64,000 nt of DNA from an uncultured Porphyromonadaceae bacterium (GTDB lineage Bacteria > Bacteroidota > Bacteroidia > Bacteroidales > Muribaculaceae). The stretch is from NCBI GenBank assembly GCA_947177685.1, contig CAMWVE010000008.1, forward strand, positions 1 to 64,000. Direction: 5' to 3'. Position 1 is the stretch's first letter, and the number at the start of each line of letters is the position of its first letter. This document shows, piece after piece, positions 53,726 through 62,022 of this stretch. The notes beneath the pieces are model-generated. The model was not told the DNA's origin. It saw only the letters and a list, made by a program, of their open reading frames with translations, and did no database searches. Made by a program: the position numbers and the translations under genes.

Positions 53726-53952
53726 TCTTAACTTTATTTAACATCAACAAGGTGGTTTATTTTTATCCCACAAAATACTCTTGAAATCTCTCATGACCTG
53801 AAACCGGTTGTGAGAGATTTTTATTTTGCCCTACGTTCATACGAACATGTTACGTCGAAAAATGTGCTTAAAAAAAGAAATGGAATCGAGTAAATAGATT
53901 CCGCAGTATTAGAATATTCAATGAGTTAGATCGATTATAATGAAAATTAGGA
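53726..53952. other. Intergenic region upstream of the structured RNA
   Basis: AT-rich, with a GAAATCTCTCATGACCTGAAAC/GGTTGTGAGAGATTTTTATTT hairpin at about 53785-53824. CTCTCA pairs with TGAGAG and a T-rich tail follows, so it is a likely terminator for the 138-residue protein gene. Nothing else is recognised before the promoter at 53953. Confidence 0.6.
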
Positions 53953-53984
53953 CTTGTACGATAAGAAAAGATATTGTAAATTTG
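53953..53984 (+). promoter_or_regulatory. Promoter of the structured RNA / cargo operon
   Basis: CTTG (53953-53956), 20 bp, then TAAATTTG (53977-53984). It fits TTTG-N20-TAnnTTTG with one -33 mismatch. The predicted transcript starts at about 53990, exactly where the first hairpin begins. Confidence 0.7.
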
Positions 53985-53989
53985 CAGTG

Positions 53990-54291
53990 TCGAGTTCAAG
54001 TAACTCGGAGACATACAAAAGTACAACACGAAAGTGTCTTACTGATTCTCGGGATTGAAGCCTGGAAACCTCAACCCTGTAAAAATGAGATGACGGGGAC
54101 ACTCTCGCGTCATAGACCAATCTATGGCGGGAGAGTCACAACCACACCCTTATTTTTACCGGTCTTTCCAGGCACCGAATCCCAAGGATGTAGAAGCGGC
54201 TCTTCCGCTTTTGTGTAGTGCGGTAATCTTTCAGCTATAACCGAATCCATTGTAGAGCCGGGATTCTAAGATTTAATATAACGTTAGAATC
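53990..54291 (+). ncRNA. Probable structured non-coding RNA or leader of the cargo operon
   Basis: Starting at the predicted transcript start there are stacked hairpins. CGAGTT/AACTCG (53990-54008) comes first, then ACAC-GAAA-GTGT near 54030. A long nested stem (54051-54183) follows: GGGATT/AATCCC, GCCTGG/CCAGGC and GTAAAAATGAG/CTTATTTTTAC close around GACACTCTCGC.CATAG/CTATG.GCGGGAGAGTC. AAGCGG/CCGCTT (54194-54210) and a perfect GATTCTAA/TTAGAATC stem (54262-54291) end the array, just before the ATG at 54312. No T-run is clear at the end, so it could be a separate RNA or a 5' leader. No known RNA family is recognised, and no reverse transcriptase is nearby to make it a retron. Confidence 0.65.
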
Positions 54292-54311
54292 AACCATCTA
54301 AAAAAACTGTT

Positions 54312-55124
54312 ATGAGTAAAGGTTATGCTGATTATCTTGTTGCGTTAGCACGAGAAATTGATCGAGAATTTCAACGTGATGCCGACGGTGTCGAAGTTCC
54401 TCTCTTAAGCAAGGAATATGAAGAATGGCTCAAAAATGATGAAAAAATTTCCGAGAGATCACGAGTAAACTACAATCAGTGGCTTAAGAAAGCTGATGCT
54501 TGGGTCTGTGAGTCTGATTACGATTTCTGGACTCTCCTCAAAAAAGCATGGGTGGCAGCTGACTTTGAAACTGTACGCCATCTATGCAAGGAGTATGAAG
54601 ATAAGCTCCTGAGTGAAAAAGCTCATGCTGAAAAAGATGGCAAGGAAGTGTATGGAGAATCAGCTAAAATGATTGGCAACTGGATCAGTGCTTTCCGTAA
54701 GTACTGTAAATTCTTTGAAGAGCAAATGCAAAAGGCTGTAACCGATAAAAAGGTACTCGCTGCAATGATTGAAGGCTCACGTCTGACCGCGGATCATTTG
54801 TTCCTTGACATCCGTTTTGTCTTATGGGGAATAGCTAAAGGGCTCGCTGAATCAACTATGGATTCGTATGTATCAAACATAAAGCGTGTAAATCGTGAAG
54901 TGTTCTGCAAAACCGGTCATGACGTCCTTCGTGAATACCTCCCCGGATATGTAAAAACGAAGAATTCAGCAAAAGTAGAGGAGATGTTCAGTGCGATGGA
55001 TGCAAAACTCGAAGAGCGCATCGACAACCTTGATGAAACCGAAATGCCGGTTGACATCTTAGAAAACTGTCGGGCTGCACTCAGAAAATACGCTGAATTC
55101 ATTAAATCAATTATCCATAATTAA
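54312..55124 (+). CDS. Cargo protein 1: all-helical protein with internal duplication
   Basis: A 270-residue soluble protein, almost all alpha-helical and charged. Two halves look alike. SRVNYNQWLKKADAWVCESD with ESAKMIGNWISAFRKYCKFFEE (about 50-137) can be set against STMDSYVSNIKRVNREVFCK with ILENCRAALRKYAEFIKSI (about 181-266). Both halves resemble the helical core-binding module of tyrosine recombinases, without any catalytic domain. I recognise no exact family. It follows the structured RNA by 20 bp and precedes cargo gene 2 by 3 bp, so it is the first protein of the operon and a natural candidate for RNA or DNA binding (inference). Confidence 0.65.
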   Translation: MSKGYADYLVALAREIDREFQRDADGVEVPLLSKEYEEWLKNDEKISERSRVNYNQWLKKADAWVCESDYDFWTLLKKAWVAADFETVRHLCKEYEDKLLSEKAHAEKDGKEVYGESAKMIGNWISAFRKYCKFFEEQMQKAVTDKKVLAAMIEGSRLTADHLFLDIRFVLWGIAKGLAESTMDSYVSNIKRVNREVFCKTGHDVLREYLPGYVKTKNSAKVEEMFSAMDAKLEERIDNLDETEMPVDILENCRAALRKYAEFIKSIIHN

Positions 55125-55127
55125 TAC

Positions 55128-56249
55128 ATGGAAGCTATAGAATATCGGGAAACTCATCAACGAAAGTTCTACAAAATGCTTATTTCAGAACAAGATACAT
55201 CTGAAATAAGAACCGCACTGCTTGAGTATCAATTAAGTGCACCACCAAAGATTGAGTATCCTGTTAAAGCAGAGCGCCTATCATGGAAAACGCAGGAAAT
55301 AAAACGAGATAGGACAAATGGCATCACAGAGAAAATTGATTTATCTAGCCACTCTGTAGCAGTCAATTCTTCATCTTCTTTTGAGAATTTAAAGGAGGCA
55401 ATATGCGCTTGCCTAGCTGAGGCTATGGTAAAAGCACCTTGGGCTTTTACATGGGAGGGAAGCGGTGTCGCAGTATTCTTTATCTCTCCAGATATCCTCG
55501 CAAAATTATCAGAAGGTAACAAAAGAGAAATCAGGGATTTTGTAAAAACCTTGCTAAATTACGAAGGAGAATTAGAAGATAATATCACTGTCTGTTTCCA
55601 AACGCCTATCTTTGATAGTACAATTGTATCTCTTCAGATTACAAAGGTTTTCTCTTATTATAAAAAACTCACAGAGACTAAATCGAGTTATTTTGATGAG
55701 GATAACTCAGATGATAGCGACCTTGTTGATGATGAAATTAATCCATGGAATAGTCAACCAAGTCAAAAGACAGAAAATCCATTTGCATCAAAAATCTCGA
55801 TATCAAGCAAACTTCGTCAAAAATTTGATAAAGCTGCGAATATTCCTTACAACGAATATGAGATTATTGGCGATATCAACGAAATTGAAAAAATTATCCA
55901 TCCTACCGAAGCCACCACTGTTTTTCATGGGGGAATAAAGAGTGTCTTATCCAAAGATACCTCTAACTACATCTCTACAGGGTATGAAGAAGGGCATGAT
56001 TGTGTAACAAGAGCTCTTAGAAATGCGATACTCACTCTTCCTATTGAATTAAAAGAAATCAAAAATGTATGGGTACAAGTGTGGATTCCCTCGACACTAC
56101 CAAACATAAAGCATGAGTTTAATCAACTGGAAAGATTCTTGAAGCCACTCTTTAAGCTAATTGGCAATCAGTGTGACTGGAATTGGTCTATTGTTAACAT
56201 ATTAGATGGACAACAAGCAAAAGTTACTCTTATAGTGGCAAGTAAATAG
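55128..56249 (+). CDS. Cargo protein 2: possible tandem FtsZ C-terminal-like domains without GTPase domain
   Basis: A 373-residue soluble protein. Residues about 275-373 read ISTGYEEGHDCVTRALRNAI, then ELKEIKNVWVQVWIPSTLP, then a helix, CDWNWSIVNILDG and QQAKVTLIVASK. This order matches the C-terminal (tubulin-like, non-GTPase) domain of FtsZ: G-x-G-E-x-R-A-x-x-A, I-x-x-A-x-x-V-L-V, then N-I-x-x-G and V-x-V-T-V-I-A. Residues 75-165 (FENLKEAICACLAEAM, GVAVFFISPDI, NITVCFQTPIFDSTIVSLQI) show the same pattern. An acidic linker joins them. The FtsZ GTP-binding tubulin signature is absent. The relation is by eye and needs structure prediction. Confidence 0.5.
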   Translation: MEAIEYRETHQRKFYKMLISEQDTSEIRTALLEYQLSAPPKIEYPVKAERLSWKTQEIKRDRTNGITEKIDLSSHSVAVNSSSSFENLKEAICACLAEAMVKAPWAFTWEGSGVAVFFISPDILAKLSEGNKREIRDFVKTLLNYEGELEDNITVCFQTPIFDSTIVSLQITKVFSYYKKLTETKSSYFDEDNSDDSDLVDDEINPWNSQPSQKTENPFASKISISSKLRQKFDKAANIPYNEYEIIGDINEIEKIIHPTEATTVFHGGIKSVLSKDTSNYISTGYEEGHDCVTRALRNAILTLPIELKEIKNVWVQVWIPSTLPNIKHEFNQLERFLKPLFKLIGNQCDWNWSIVNILDGQQAKVTLIVASK

Positions 56250-56387
56250 AATTATGAACAGAATGAATAGGAGTTTTTTATTGACTAGTTGTCTGTGTGG
56301 AATAAGTCAATATTTCAAGAGCGACCTTGATATTCTGCCATTTTACAAAATGTTTAACGATTAAAAATATTAAAATTAATAGTAGCT

Positions 56388-57407
56388 ATGAAATCTAAAT
56401 CTCTACTTGGTGCAATTATTGGCGATATTCTCCACAACACATTTTCAGATAAAAAATACGTTGATGACACAGATCGTGATATATCTATCCTATCCGAGAA
56501 AAGTAAAATATCCGGTTACACAGTGATTACATTAGCGGTTGCCAAATATATCATGGAATATTACCACTTATATGAAGGGCGAATAGAGCCGGGGAGGAGC
56601 GAAAAGAGAAAGGAACTCCTTTGCAAAGCAATCCTTGATCTCGCCAAAGCCCACCCGGAACTTTATTATCCGGAGTGGCTAAAGAAATGGATGTCATCCG
56701 ATAAGTGCATCCCGACAAAGGATAATGATGGGATGACTGTAATCTGCTTTAGTCCCCTTATAAATTATTTTTCGAATACAACTGATCTCGAATCCACACT
56801 CCGAATGGTATCGGAAGCCATACCTGCAGTCATTTGCTCAAAGAGCAACGATAATGGATATAAAATATACGTAACTGCGCTTTATGGTTGTACACGATAT
56901 GATATATCTGTTGTACATGACTTTTTGGCATCTCTTTACAATTTTAGATGGCCAACGGAACTTAAAGAACTGGAGTCTAAATATGGCTGGAATACATCCG
57001 TATCCAAAACAATGGAGCCTGCGCTAACGGTATTCTATCAAGGAGACTGGGGGTGTAGGAAAAACGAACCGATTACTAATATGGAACGAGGCATTTCTTG
57101 TATTAATTGTATTGGAGGTCTCAGTTCGTTGGTAACACCATTGGTGTCAACTTTAGTACAGACTTCTTATGAAAGTTTTAGTTGTTCTCTGACGGAACCT
57201 ATTTTTGATGAAATGGAGTCACTCAGAGCACTTCTTCCAAAAGATCTACTTGAAATTAACGATAATTTTTTTGAATTCATTAAAAAAGTCAGGGGTTTTG
57301 ATGATTTCGAACTGGATGATGACAATAACGATAATGAACCTATAAATGGTATTGAACCCGATGAAGATGGTACTATACCGTTTGGTGACCTTTTGAAATT
57401 ATTGTAA
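56388..57407 (+). CDS. Cargo protein 3: ADP-ribosylglycohydrolase-like protein with lost metal sites
   Basis: A 339-residue protein. LLGAIIGDILHNTFS and VITLAVAKYIMEYY match the start of the DraG/ARH fold. NDGMTVICFSPLINYF and SEAIPAVICSKSNDNGYKIY match its middle, and INCIGGLSSLVTPLVSTLVQ its C-terminal metal-binding stretch. In active enzymes the corresponding motifs are TDDT and GDTDT; here they read SGYT and GLSSL, so the Mg2+-binding aspartates are gone. It is probably a binding or regulatory pseudoenzyme (inference). The C-terminus is very acidic. The 138-bp gap upstream shows no gene. Confidence 0.65.
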   Translation: MKSKSLLGAIIGDILHNTFSDKKYVDDTDRDISILSEKSKISGYTVITLAVAKYIMEYYHLYEGRIEPGRSEKRKELLCKAILDLAKAHPELYYPEWLKKWMSSDKCIPTKDNDGMTVICFSPLINYFSNTTDLESTLRMVSEAIPAVICSKSNDNGYKIYVTALYGCTRYDISVVHDFLASLYNFRWPTELKELESKYGWNTSVSKTMEPALTVFYQGDWGCRKNEPITNMERGISCINCIGGLSSLVTPLVSTLVQTSYESFSCSLTEPIFDEMESLRALLPKDLLEINDNFFEFIKKVRGFDDFELDDDNNDNEPINGIEPDEDGTIPFGDLLKLL

Positions 57408-57426
57408 CTGGATAAAATTGCTACTT

Positions 57427-58305
57427 ATGGTATTCCGTGAGCAAATAGCCTATCCGATTACTTCTGAAGTTGGGCAAAAGTGCTATTATGATCACCTCGA
57501 TTATTGGAGGGTATGCTATAAAAATACTGATCCATTGATTGTCCCGACACAGGAGGACGCATTGGAGTATGTAAAGTTACAAGCAGAAAAAGATAAGTTT
57601 TATTTTCTTGATGATAAAGAGTCGCGTAGGAAGAAGAGGCAATTAGAAACGTATGATACTCGCTATGATTGGCGACCTAAAAAGTCGGGTGATGATACTT
57701 TTGTGGGTCTTATCTCACCGACCGGCGAACAGTTGTTGCCAAATTCTTTTGCTGATGTATTCTCTCAATTTGATGCGATAAACAGTAAGCCCGAGTTTAT
57801 CCCGGTGTCAAATGGAGAAGCATGGGGTCTGATTTCGTTAACCAATCCTCCGGTTCTGATGACTGATTTCAAATATAACGCAATCATTCCGGAACGTTGG
57901 GAGCGAAAAATATTTTTCGTGCAGGATGGGGAGACTTTGAAATGGGGCGCTCTTAGGATTTCATATCCATTTCTAAGTAGAAAGCGATATAAGGACTCAT
58001 TGCCGGTGTTGGAAACACTTATGCCGGCCATAGCCGATGAGATATACGAAGATGAACTTATGACCGAGGATGCGCCAACCACATTCTTTATGACTGGGCG
58101 AGGAGATAAAATCGGGATTCTGACAGACTTCGGCTATTCGGATATTGTATATGACTCATACGAAACCAATAACGATAAATGCGCCTTCCGGCTAATTCGG
58201 CACGATCGAAAGAGAGCACGACGAGCCGACTATTGGCATCCTGACGGTAAAAAATCTCGAATGAATTATCGTCGTAATGTAAAGATGAATAACAAAAGTA
58301 GTTAA
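57427..58305 (+). CDS. Cargo protein 4: hypothetical protein with WG-repeat-like units
   Basis: A 292-residue soluble protein from ATG 57427; a TTG at 57418 in the same frame is an alternative. After a helical N-terminus, FVGLISPTGEQLLPNSFADV, NGEAWGLISLTNPPVLM, KWGALRISYPFL and KIGILTDFGYSDIVYDSYE look like degenerate WG beta-repeats, a class linked to protein binding. The C-terminus is very basic (KRARRADYWHPDGKKSR). No enzyme motif is recognised. It lies 19 bp after cargo gene 3 and 3 bp before cargo gene 5. Confidence 0.6.
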   Translation: MVFREQIAYPITSEVGQKCYYDHLDYWRVCYKNTDPLIVPTQEDALEYVKLQAEKDKFYFLDDKESRRKKRQLETYDTRYDWRPKKSGDDTFVGLISPTGEQLLPNSFADVFSQFDAINSKPEFIPVSNGEAWGLISLTNPPVLMTDFKYNAIIPERWERKIFFVQDGETLKWGALRISYPFLSRKRYKDSLPVLETLMPAIADEIYEDELMTEDAPTTFFMTGRGDKIGILTDFGYSDIVYDSYETNNDKCAFRLIRHDRKRARRADYWHPDGKKSRMNYRRNVKMNNKSS

Positions 58306-58308
58306 GAT

Positions 58309-59118
58309 ATGACATTTGAAGAATTCAATAAGCTGGCGTTGAATCCCCCTTATATTGAGCAGGAATCGGTGTATAGGGTGGAAGTTCATTGCCATAAAAA
58401 ATCATCGGAAGAGAGAGACGCTTATGAGACACGGTTTGAGGTTCGATGCACTCAAAGTTTTGTTTATACGGATTTGTATTCCGCTCAGTGCAGGCTCAAA
58501 CAAATAATTGAAGAGGAGGAATTGAAAGATAAGCTCTATGCCGTGTATATCTATCAGCTTCCTATTGGGAAAGATATTTCTGGCAACCTATATCAACGGC
58601 TTTGGGTTTATAATCACAAAGGACAGATGAACGGTCAGTCTCATTGCACGGCAATGCTTGAAGATCTCGACCACCTATCAGCCAAGTTCAGAGGGCACGA
58701 AATAGCATCAATCCACTTTAATCCCGGCGATATTGTCGAGGTCTATGATAGAGAGCTGGGAGTGGTACATCTGGCAACTGTTATTAAGTGCCCCATGACA
58801 GTAGAGCAATGTTGGAAAGAACGTGATTTCATTAAGATGTCATGTATTGTTGATGGTTTAGGGGCTGAAGCCACTGATGACAATTATTGGCTGTATGCCG
58901 ATAGCGATTGTTATGAGGTTATTAACGGTTCTAACTATGAAAACAACAGACTCAATCCACTTACATACGATGTTTTTACGCTCTCCCGTCCAGTTTCTCC
59001 TGACATACGCCAACGCTTTGACGACTATTTTCACCTTGCAATGGAAAGCATAGACAAGATGAATGAAAACCGACAAAAAGCCATGTCTAGAATTCATCGC
59101 CTCGTTGACCTCCTCTAA
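58309..59118 (+). CDS. Cargo protein 5: hypothetical protein
   Basis: A 269-residue soluble protein. It holds ESVYRVEVHCHKKSSEERDA, a helical stretch AQCRLKQIIEEEELKDKLYAV, NPGDIVEVYDRELGVVHLATVI resembling a small beta barrel, and a helical C-terminus (FDDYFHLAMESIDKMNENRQ). No catalytic motif or membrane segment is recognised. It is the last gene of the cargo operon, followed by a strong hairpin terminator, which supports reading 54312-59118 as one transcription unit. Confidence 0.6.
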   Translation: MTFEEFNKLALNPPYIEQESVYRVEVHCHKKSSEERDAYETRFEVRCTQSFVYTDLYSAQCRLKQIIEEEELKDKLYAVYIYQLPIGKDISGNLYQRLWVYNHKGQMNGQSHCTAMLEDLDHLSAKFRGHEIASIHFNPGDIVEVYDRELGVVHLATVIKCPMTVEQCWKERDFIKMSCIVDGLGAEATDDNYWLYADSDCYEVINGSNYENNRLNPLTYDVFTLSRPVSPDIRQRFDDYFHLAMESIDKMNENRQKAMSRIHRLVDLL

Positions 59119-59147
59119 CCACCAGAACCAACACGCATATAAATAAA

Positions 59148-59196
59148 AAAGAGAATGAAAAAAGTGAGTGAAATGAACACTTTATCCATTCTCTTT
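59148..59196 (+). terminator. Terminator of the cargo operon
   Basis: AAAGAGAATG (59148-59157) pairs perfectly with CATTCTCTTT (59187-59196), with an inner AAAGTG/CACTTT stem, followed by CTATATTTT. It lies 30 bp past the stop of cargo gene 5. Confidence 0.8.
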
Positions 59197-59305
59197 CTAT
59201 ATTTTCTAATGAGTAAAATGAAAGATTTTTATATGAAAGAATTTATTAAAAGTTAATTATATAATAAAGAGTGAATTGTTTATTAAAGACCCTTCATTTA
59301 ATCCA

Positions 59306-60040
59306 TTATAATGATTCAATTGGATGAGGGACATAAGAGATATATGGGAAGGCATATGCGGGAAAGTTCATCTCAATGGATGTACCATCAGCATTTTTTA
59401 CAGTTTGTTTAAATGTAGGATATTCTATCCCAAATGACTCAGCGTAGAATTCATCTCCTTTAGAAAGAATCATTCCGTCACCAGCAATCAGTATTATAAA
59501 TTTATAGTTTCCTAAATACTGCATAACATAGAAATGCTGCGGAATCCAACCTATAATAAGTATTTCATTTTTCTTCAACTCATTAACGATAATTCTATCC
59601 GGGGCAAAAAATAATGTGTTATCAAAACGATTTTGTTTGAATATTTCAAAATAATCAGACCATTTCCAGCCTTGAAACGACTTATTATCATGAAAAGCAT
59701 ATTGCACTAAAATGTCTAAAGCCCTAATTGATGGATAGTCACAGTCATCCTGGTCTTTTTTTATATTTATAAGATTTTTGAAGAAATCGCACCCACAATT
59801 TGGTGAATCATTATATCTTGACGTTCCCCAAATATTTCGATTGGTTTTGAGAATATGTTCATAGACACTATTCCAAGCAGAACCAATCAAAAGTGTTTCT
59901 ATCTCATTTTCAATTTGACCGTCTTCTTTTAGTTTGTTCTCCAACGCATACAATAGTACTATTATTGCGTGTCGCAAATCAGAACTCATTGGGCTTTTTC
60001 GCGGTCTGCCTCTTTGTGTCTTTTTTATTTTTTCTTCCAC
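59306..60040 (-). CDS. Hypothetical protein with AT-hook-like N-terminus
   Basis: A 244-residue protein, the only minus-strand gene of the element. The N-terminus KKTQRGRPRKSPMSSDLRHA contains RGRPRK, an AT-hook core that binds the minor groove of AT-rich DNA. The rest is mixed, with a beta-rich C-terminal half (ILIIGWIPQHFYVMQYLGNY, KFIILIAGDGMIL). No enzyme motif is recognised. It converges with the cargo operon and is divergent from the HTH gene. It could be a regulator of the element; this is inference. The gene is very AT-rich. Confidence 0.6.
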   Translation of the reverse strand: MEEKIKKTQRGRPRKSPMSSDLRHAIIVLLYALENKLKEDGQIENEIETLLIGSAWNSVYEHILKTNRNIWGTSRYNDSPNCGCDFFKNLINIKKDQDDCDYPSIRALDILVQYAFHDNKSFQGWKWSDYFEIFKQNRFDNTLFFAPDRIIVNELKKNEILIIGWIPQHFYVMQYLGNYKFIILIAGDGMILSKGDEFYAESFGIEYPTFKQTVKNADGTSIEMNFPAYAFPYISYVPHPIESL

Positions 60041-60106
60041 TATTATATTTTAGACATTTTTAGCCAGTAAAGCTATTCATAATTTTATGCCATAATTAAA
60101 AGTTAT

Positions 60107-60409
60107 ATGGCACTACCCGTTACTCATAACACACTGCCTGAGGCAGTCGCAAGGATAGAAGCACGCATCGAGGAGGTGTATGTGCTTCTGATGACAAAGG
60201 TAATTATAAAACCTGAATTACCCAAGTTTCTTAATATTAACCAAGCCGTAGAATACTGCAATTCAATCGGCTACAAAATCAGTAAATCTAAAATGTATAA
60301 ATTATGTGCACGTGGAGACATTCCACACGTCAAGGCCTCAGGTTCATTAATCTTTGAGGCAAGCGAATTAATGAAATTTATTAATAATCAATTAAAAATA
60401 CAAATATGA
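60107..60409 (+). CDS. Excisionase-like helix-turn-helix protein
   Basis: A 100-residue protein. After a helical N-terminus, FLNINQAVEYCNSIGYKISKSKMYKLCARGDIPHVKASGS and a final helix form a winged HTH of the excisionase/MerR-like (HTH_17) type. In Bacteroidales elements such small proteins act as directionality factors or as regulators of the replication genes. It overlaps the helicase gene by 4 bp (ATGA), so it is part of the replication operon. Confidence 0.8.
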   Translation: MALPVTHNTLPEAVARIEARIEEVYVLLMTKVIIKPELPKFLNINQAVEYCNSIGYKISKSKMYKLCARGDIPHVKASGSLIFEASELMKFINNQLKIQI

Positions 60410-62022
60410 ATAATCCAGTACACAATCATAGAAAAAATGGCCTGCGATTTCGGTCAGAGTCTATTGAAGAGCAAATGGCATCAAGTGGACTTGAACAAAT
60501 AGTGAAATTAGTAAATAAACTTGATTTTGAGGCAATCTACTACGAAGACCAGCCAGAGATAATGAAAAGAATCTTCAATCTCCGTTCTTGTCTTCATTCA
60601 GAGGGTCTTGAAAATCAGTATGGTAGGATCAGAGAGGAATTAAAGGCTTTTGAAGTAGATGATGAAATTAAAGAAATTACCATCGTATTAAAACTTCTTG
60701 AGATACTTGAATCTCAGAATTATCGTATAGGTTTATTTGAAGATGGGAACTACCGTATCTATACTCCTAAGACTGAATATTGGGCTAAGCTAAATAAGTC
60801 GTTAATAAGTCATTTTTTATGTGATGTTGCTGAACGATCTGGATTAAATCGTGCTGTATCGTTGAAGAAAACCACTAGAGAATTATTAATAGATCACTTT
60901 AATGTCCATGCTTTTATACCGATGCCTACAAAATCGGTGGATAAAGTGTTGATATGCCTTGAGAATGGGACTTATGAAATATCCAATGATTTTGTTGGCC
61001 TAAGAGAACACCGTGCATCTGATATGCTTTTTAACAAATTACCATTCCACTATATTGAAGATGCAAAGTGTCCAATGTTCATTAAATTTCTTGAAAAGTG
61101 CCTTCCCGAGGAAGATGCCAGAATGGCTCTAGCAGAAATCTCTGCATATCCATTATATCCTCAATTAAATCTTGAAAAGGCTGCCGTTTTACAAGGACCG
61201 GGAAGAACTGGAAAATCTACATTCCAAAATATTATAGTAAGTCTATATGGACAAGACAATGTGTGTAGTTATGCTCTTGCCAGTCTTTGTTCTCCGAGCT
61301 CAACTTCAGACTATAATCGTGCTCGTCTGCCTGACTTTCTTCTTAACTATTCATCAGAGATGGGTGCCAAAGGATGTGATACTAATTTAGTGAAAAAAAT
61401 GATTAGTAGAGAACAAGTTGAGGCGCGACATCCATATGGTAAATCCTTTATGGTAAAGGATTATTGCCCAATGATGTTCAATGTAAACGAACTTCCCCCA
61501 ATGGAAAACACTTCTGCCTTTTGGTGGCGATTTGAAATGTTCCCATTCCATAATGTAGTTAAAGACAGTGAAATCAATCCTGATTTTGCAAGTGAAATTA
61601 TTGCTAATGAACTCCCAGGAGTATTCAATTGGTTGCTTGAAGGACTCCATAGATTAATGACAAATAGGAAGTTGACATACTCTAAATTATGTGCAGATGC
61701 TAAAGATCGTCTTCGCAAAGAAAATGACCCCGTTGCATCATTCCTTGAGGATATGGGGTATGAGCCATCAAGAGATGATTATGTATTCTCTACAACGCTC
61801 TTCAACGAATTTACCGAGTTTTGTAAGGAAAATAACTACAAATCAAAACTTATGAGTCGTACAACATTTTTACGACGCATTGAAGAAAACAAAATTTATG
61901 TGGATCGTAATGCGCCAAATCATCAATACCGAGTTTACTGCACTAAAATTAACAAATCAACAGCAAATCAATATGACAATGCCATCACTAAAATGTTCGG
62001 TCTTTCAGACAGTATTGAATAA
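60406..62022 (+). CDS. D5/P4-like SF3 replication helicase
   Basis: A 538-residue protein. The N-terminal ~240 residues include a D5_N-like helical region. The SF3 AAA+ core (about 255-420) has Walker A LQGPGRTGKSTF, a Walker-B-like LLNYSSEM, the motif C asparagine in MMFNVNELPPME and an arginine finger FWWRFEMFPF. The C-terminus has a winged-helix-like region (FLEDMGYEPSRDDYVFSTTL). Such helicases start replication of plasmids, phages and satellites. It overlaps the primase-like gene by 50 bp. Confidence 0.88.
   Translation: MNNPVHNHRKNGLRFRSESIEEQMASSGLEQIVKLVNKLDFEAIYYEDQPEIMKRIFNLRSCLHSEGLENQYGRIREELKAFEVDDEIKEITIVLKLLEILESQNYRIGLFEDGNYRIYTPKTEYWAKLNKSLISHFLCDVAERSGLNRAVSLKKTTRELLIDHFNVHAFIPMPTKSVDKVLICLENGTYEISNDFVGLREHRASDMLFNKLPFHYIEDAKCPMFIKFLEKCLPEEDARMALAEISAYPLYPQLNLEKAAVLQGPGRTGKSTFQNIIVSLYGQDNVCSYALASLCSPSSTSDYNRARLPDFLLNYSSEMGAKGCDTNLVKKMISREQVEARHPYGKSFMVKDYCPMMFNVNELPPMENTSAFWWRFEMFPFHNVVKDSEINPDFASEIIANELPGVFNWLLEGLHRLMTNRKLTYSKLCADAKDRLRKENDPVASFLEDMGYEPSRDDYVFSTTLFNEFTEFCKENNYKSKLMSRTTFLRRIEENKIYVDRNAPNHQYRVYCTKINKSTANQYDNAITKMFGLSDSIE

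Noticed and set aside
53940..54218. Open frame of 92 codons across the structured RNA
   Set aside because: It starts upstream of the predicted transcript start, has no family resemblance, and its sequence is explained by the nested hairpins.
53990..54291. Retron or type III toxin-antitoxin RNA
   Set aside because: No reverse transcriptase is encoded within the element, and the RNA has no tandem short repeats as in ToxIN-type systems.
56250..56387. Small gene between cargo genes 2 and 3
   Set aside because: The only ATG frame stops after a few codons; no hairpin or promoter was recognised.
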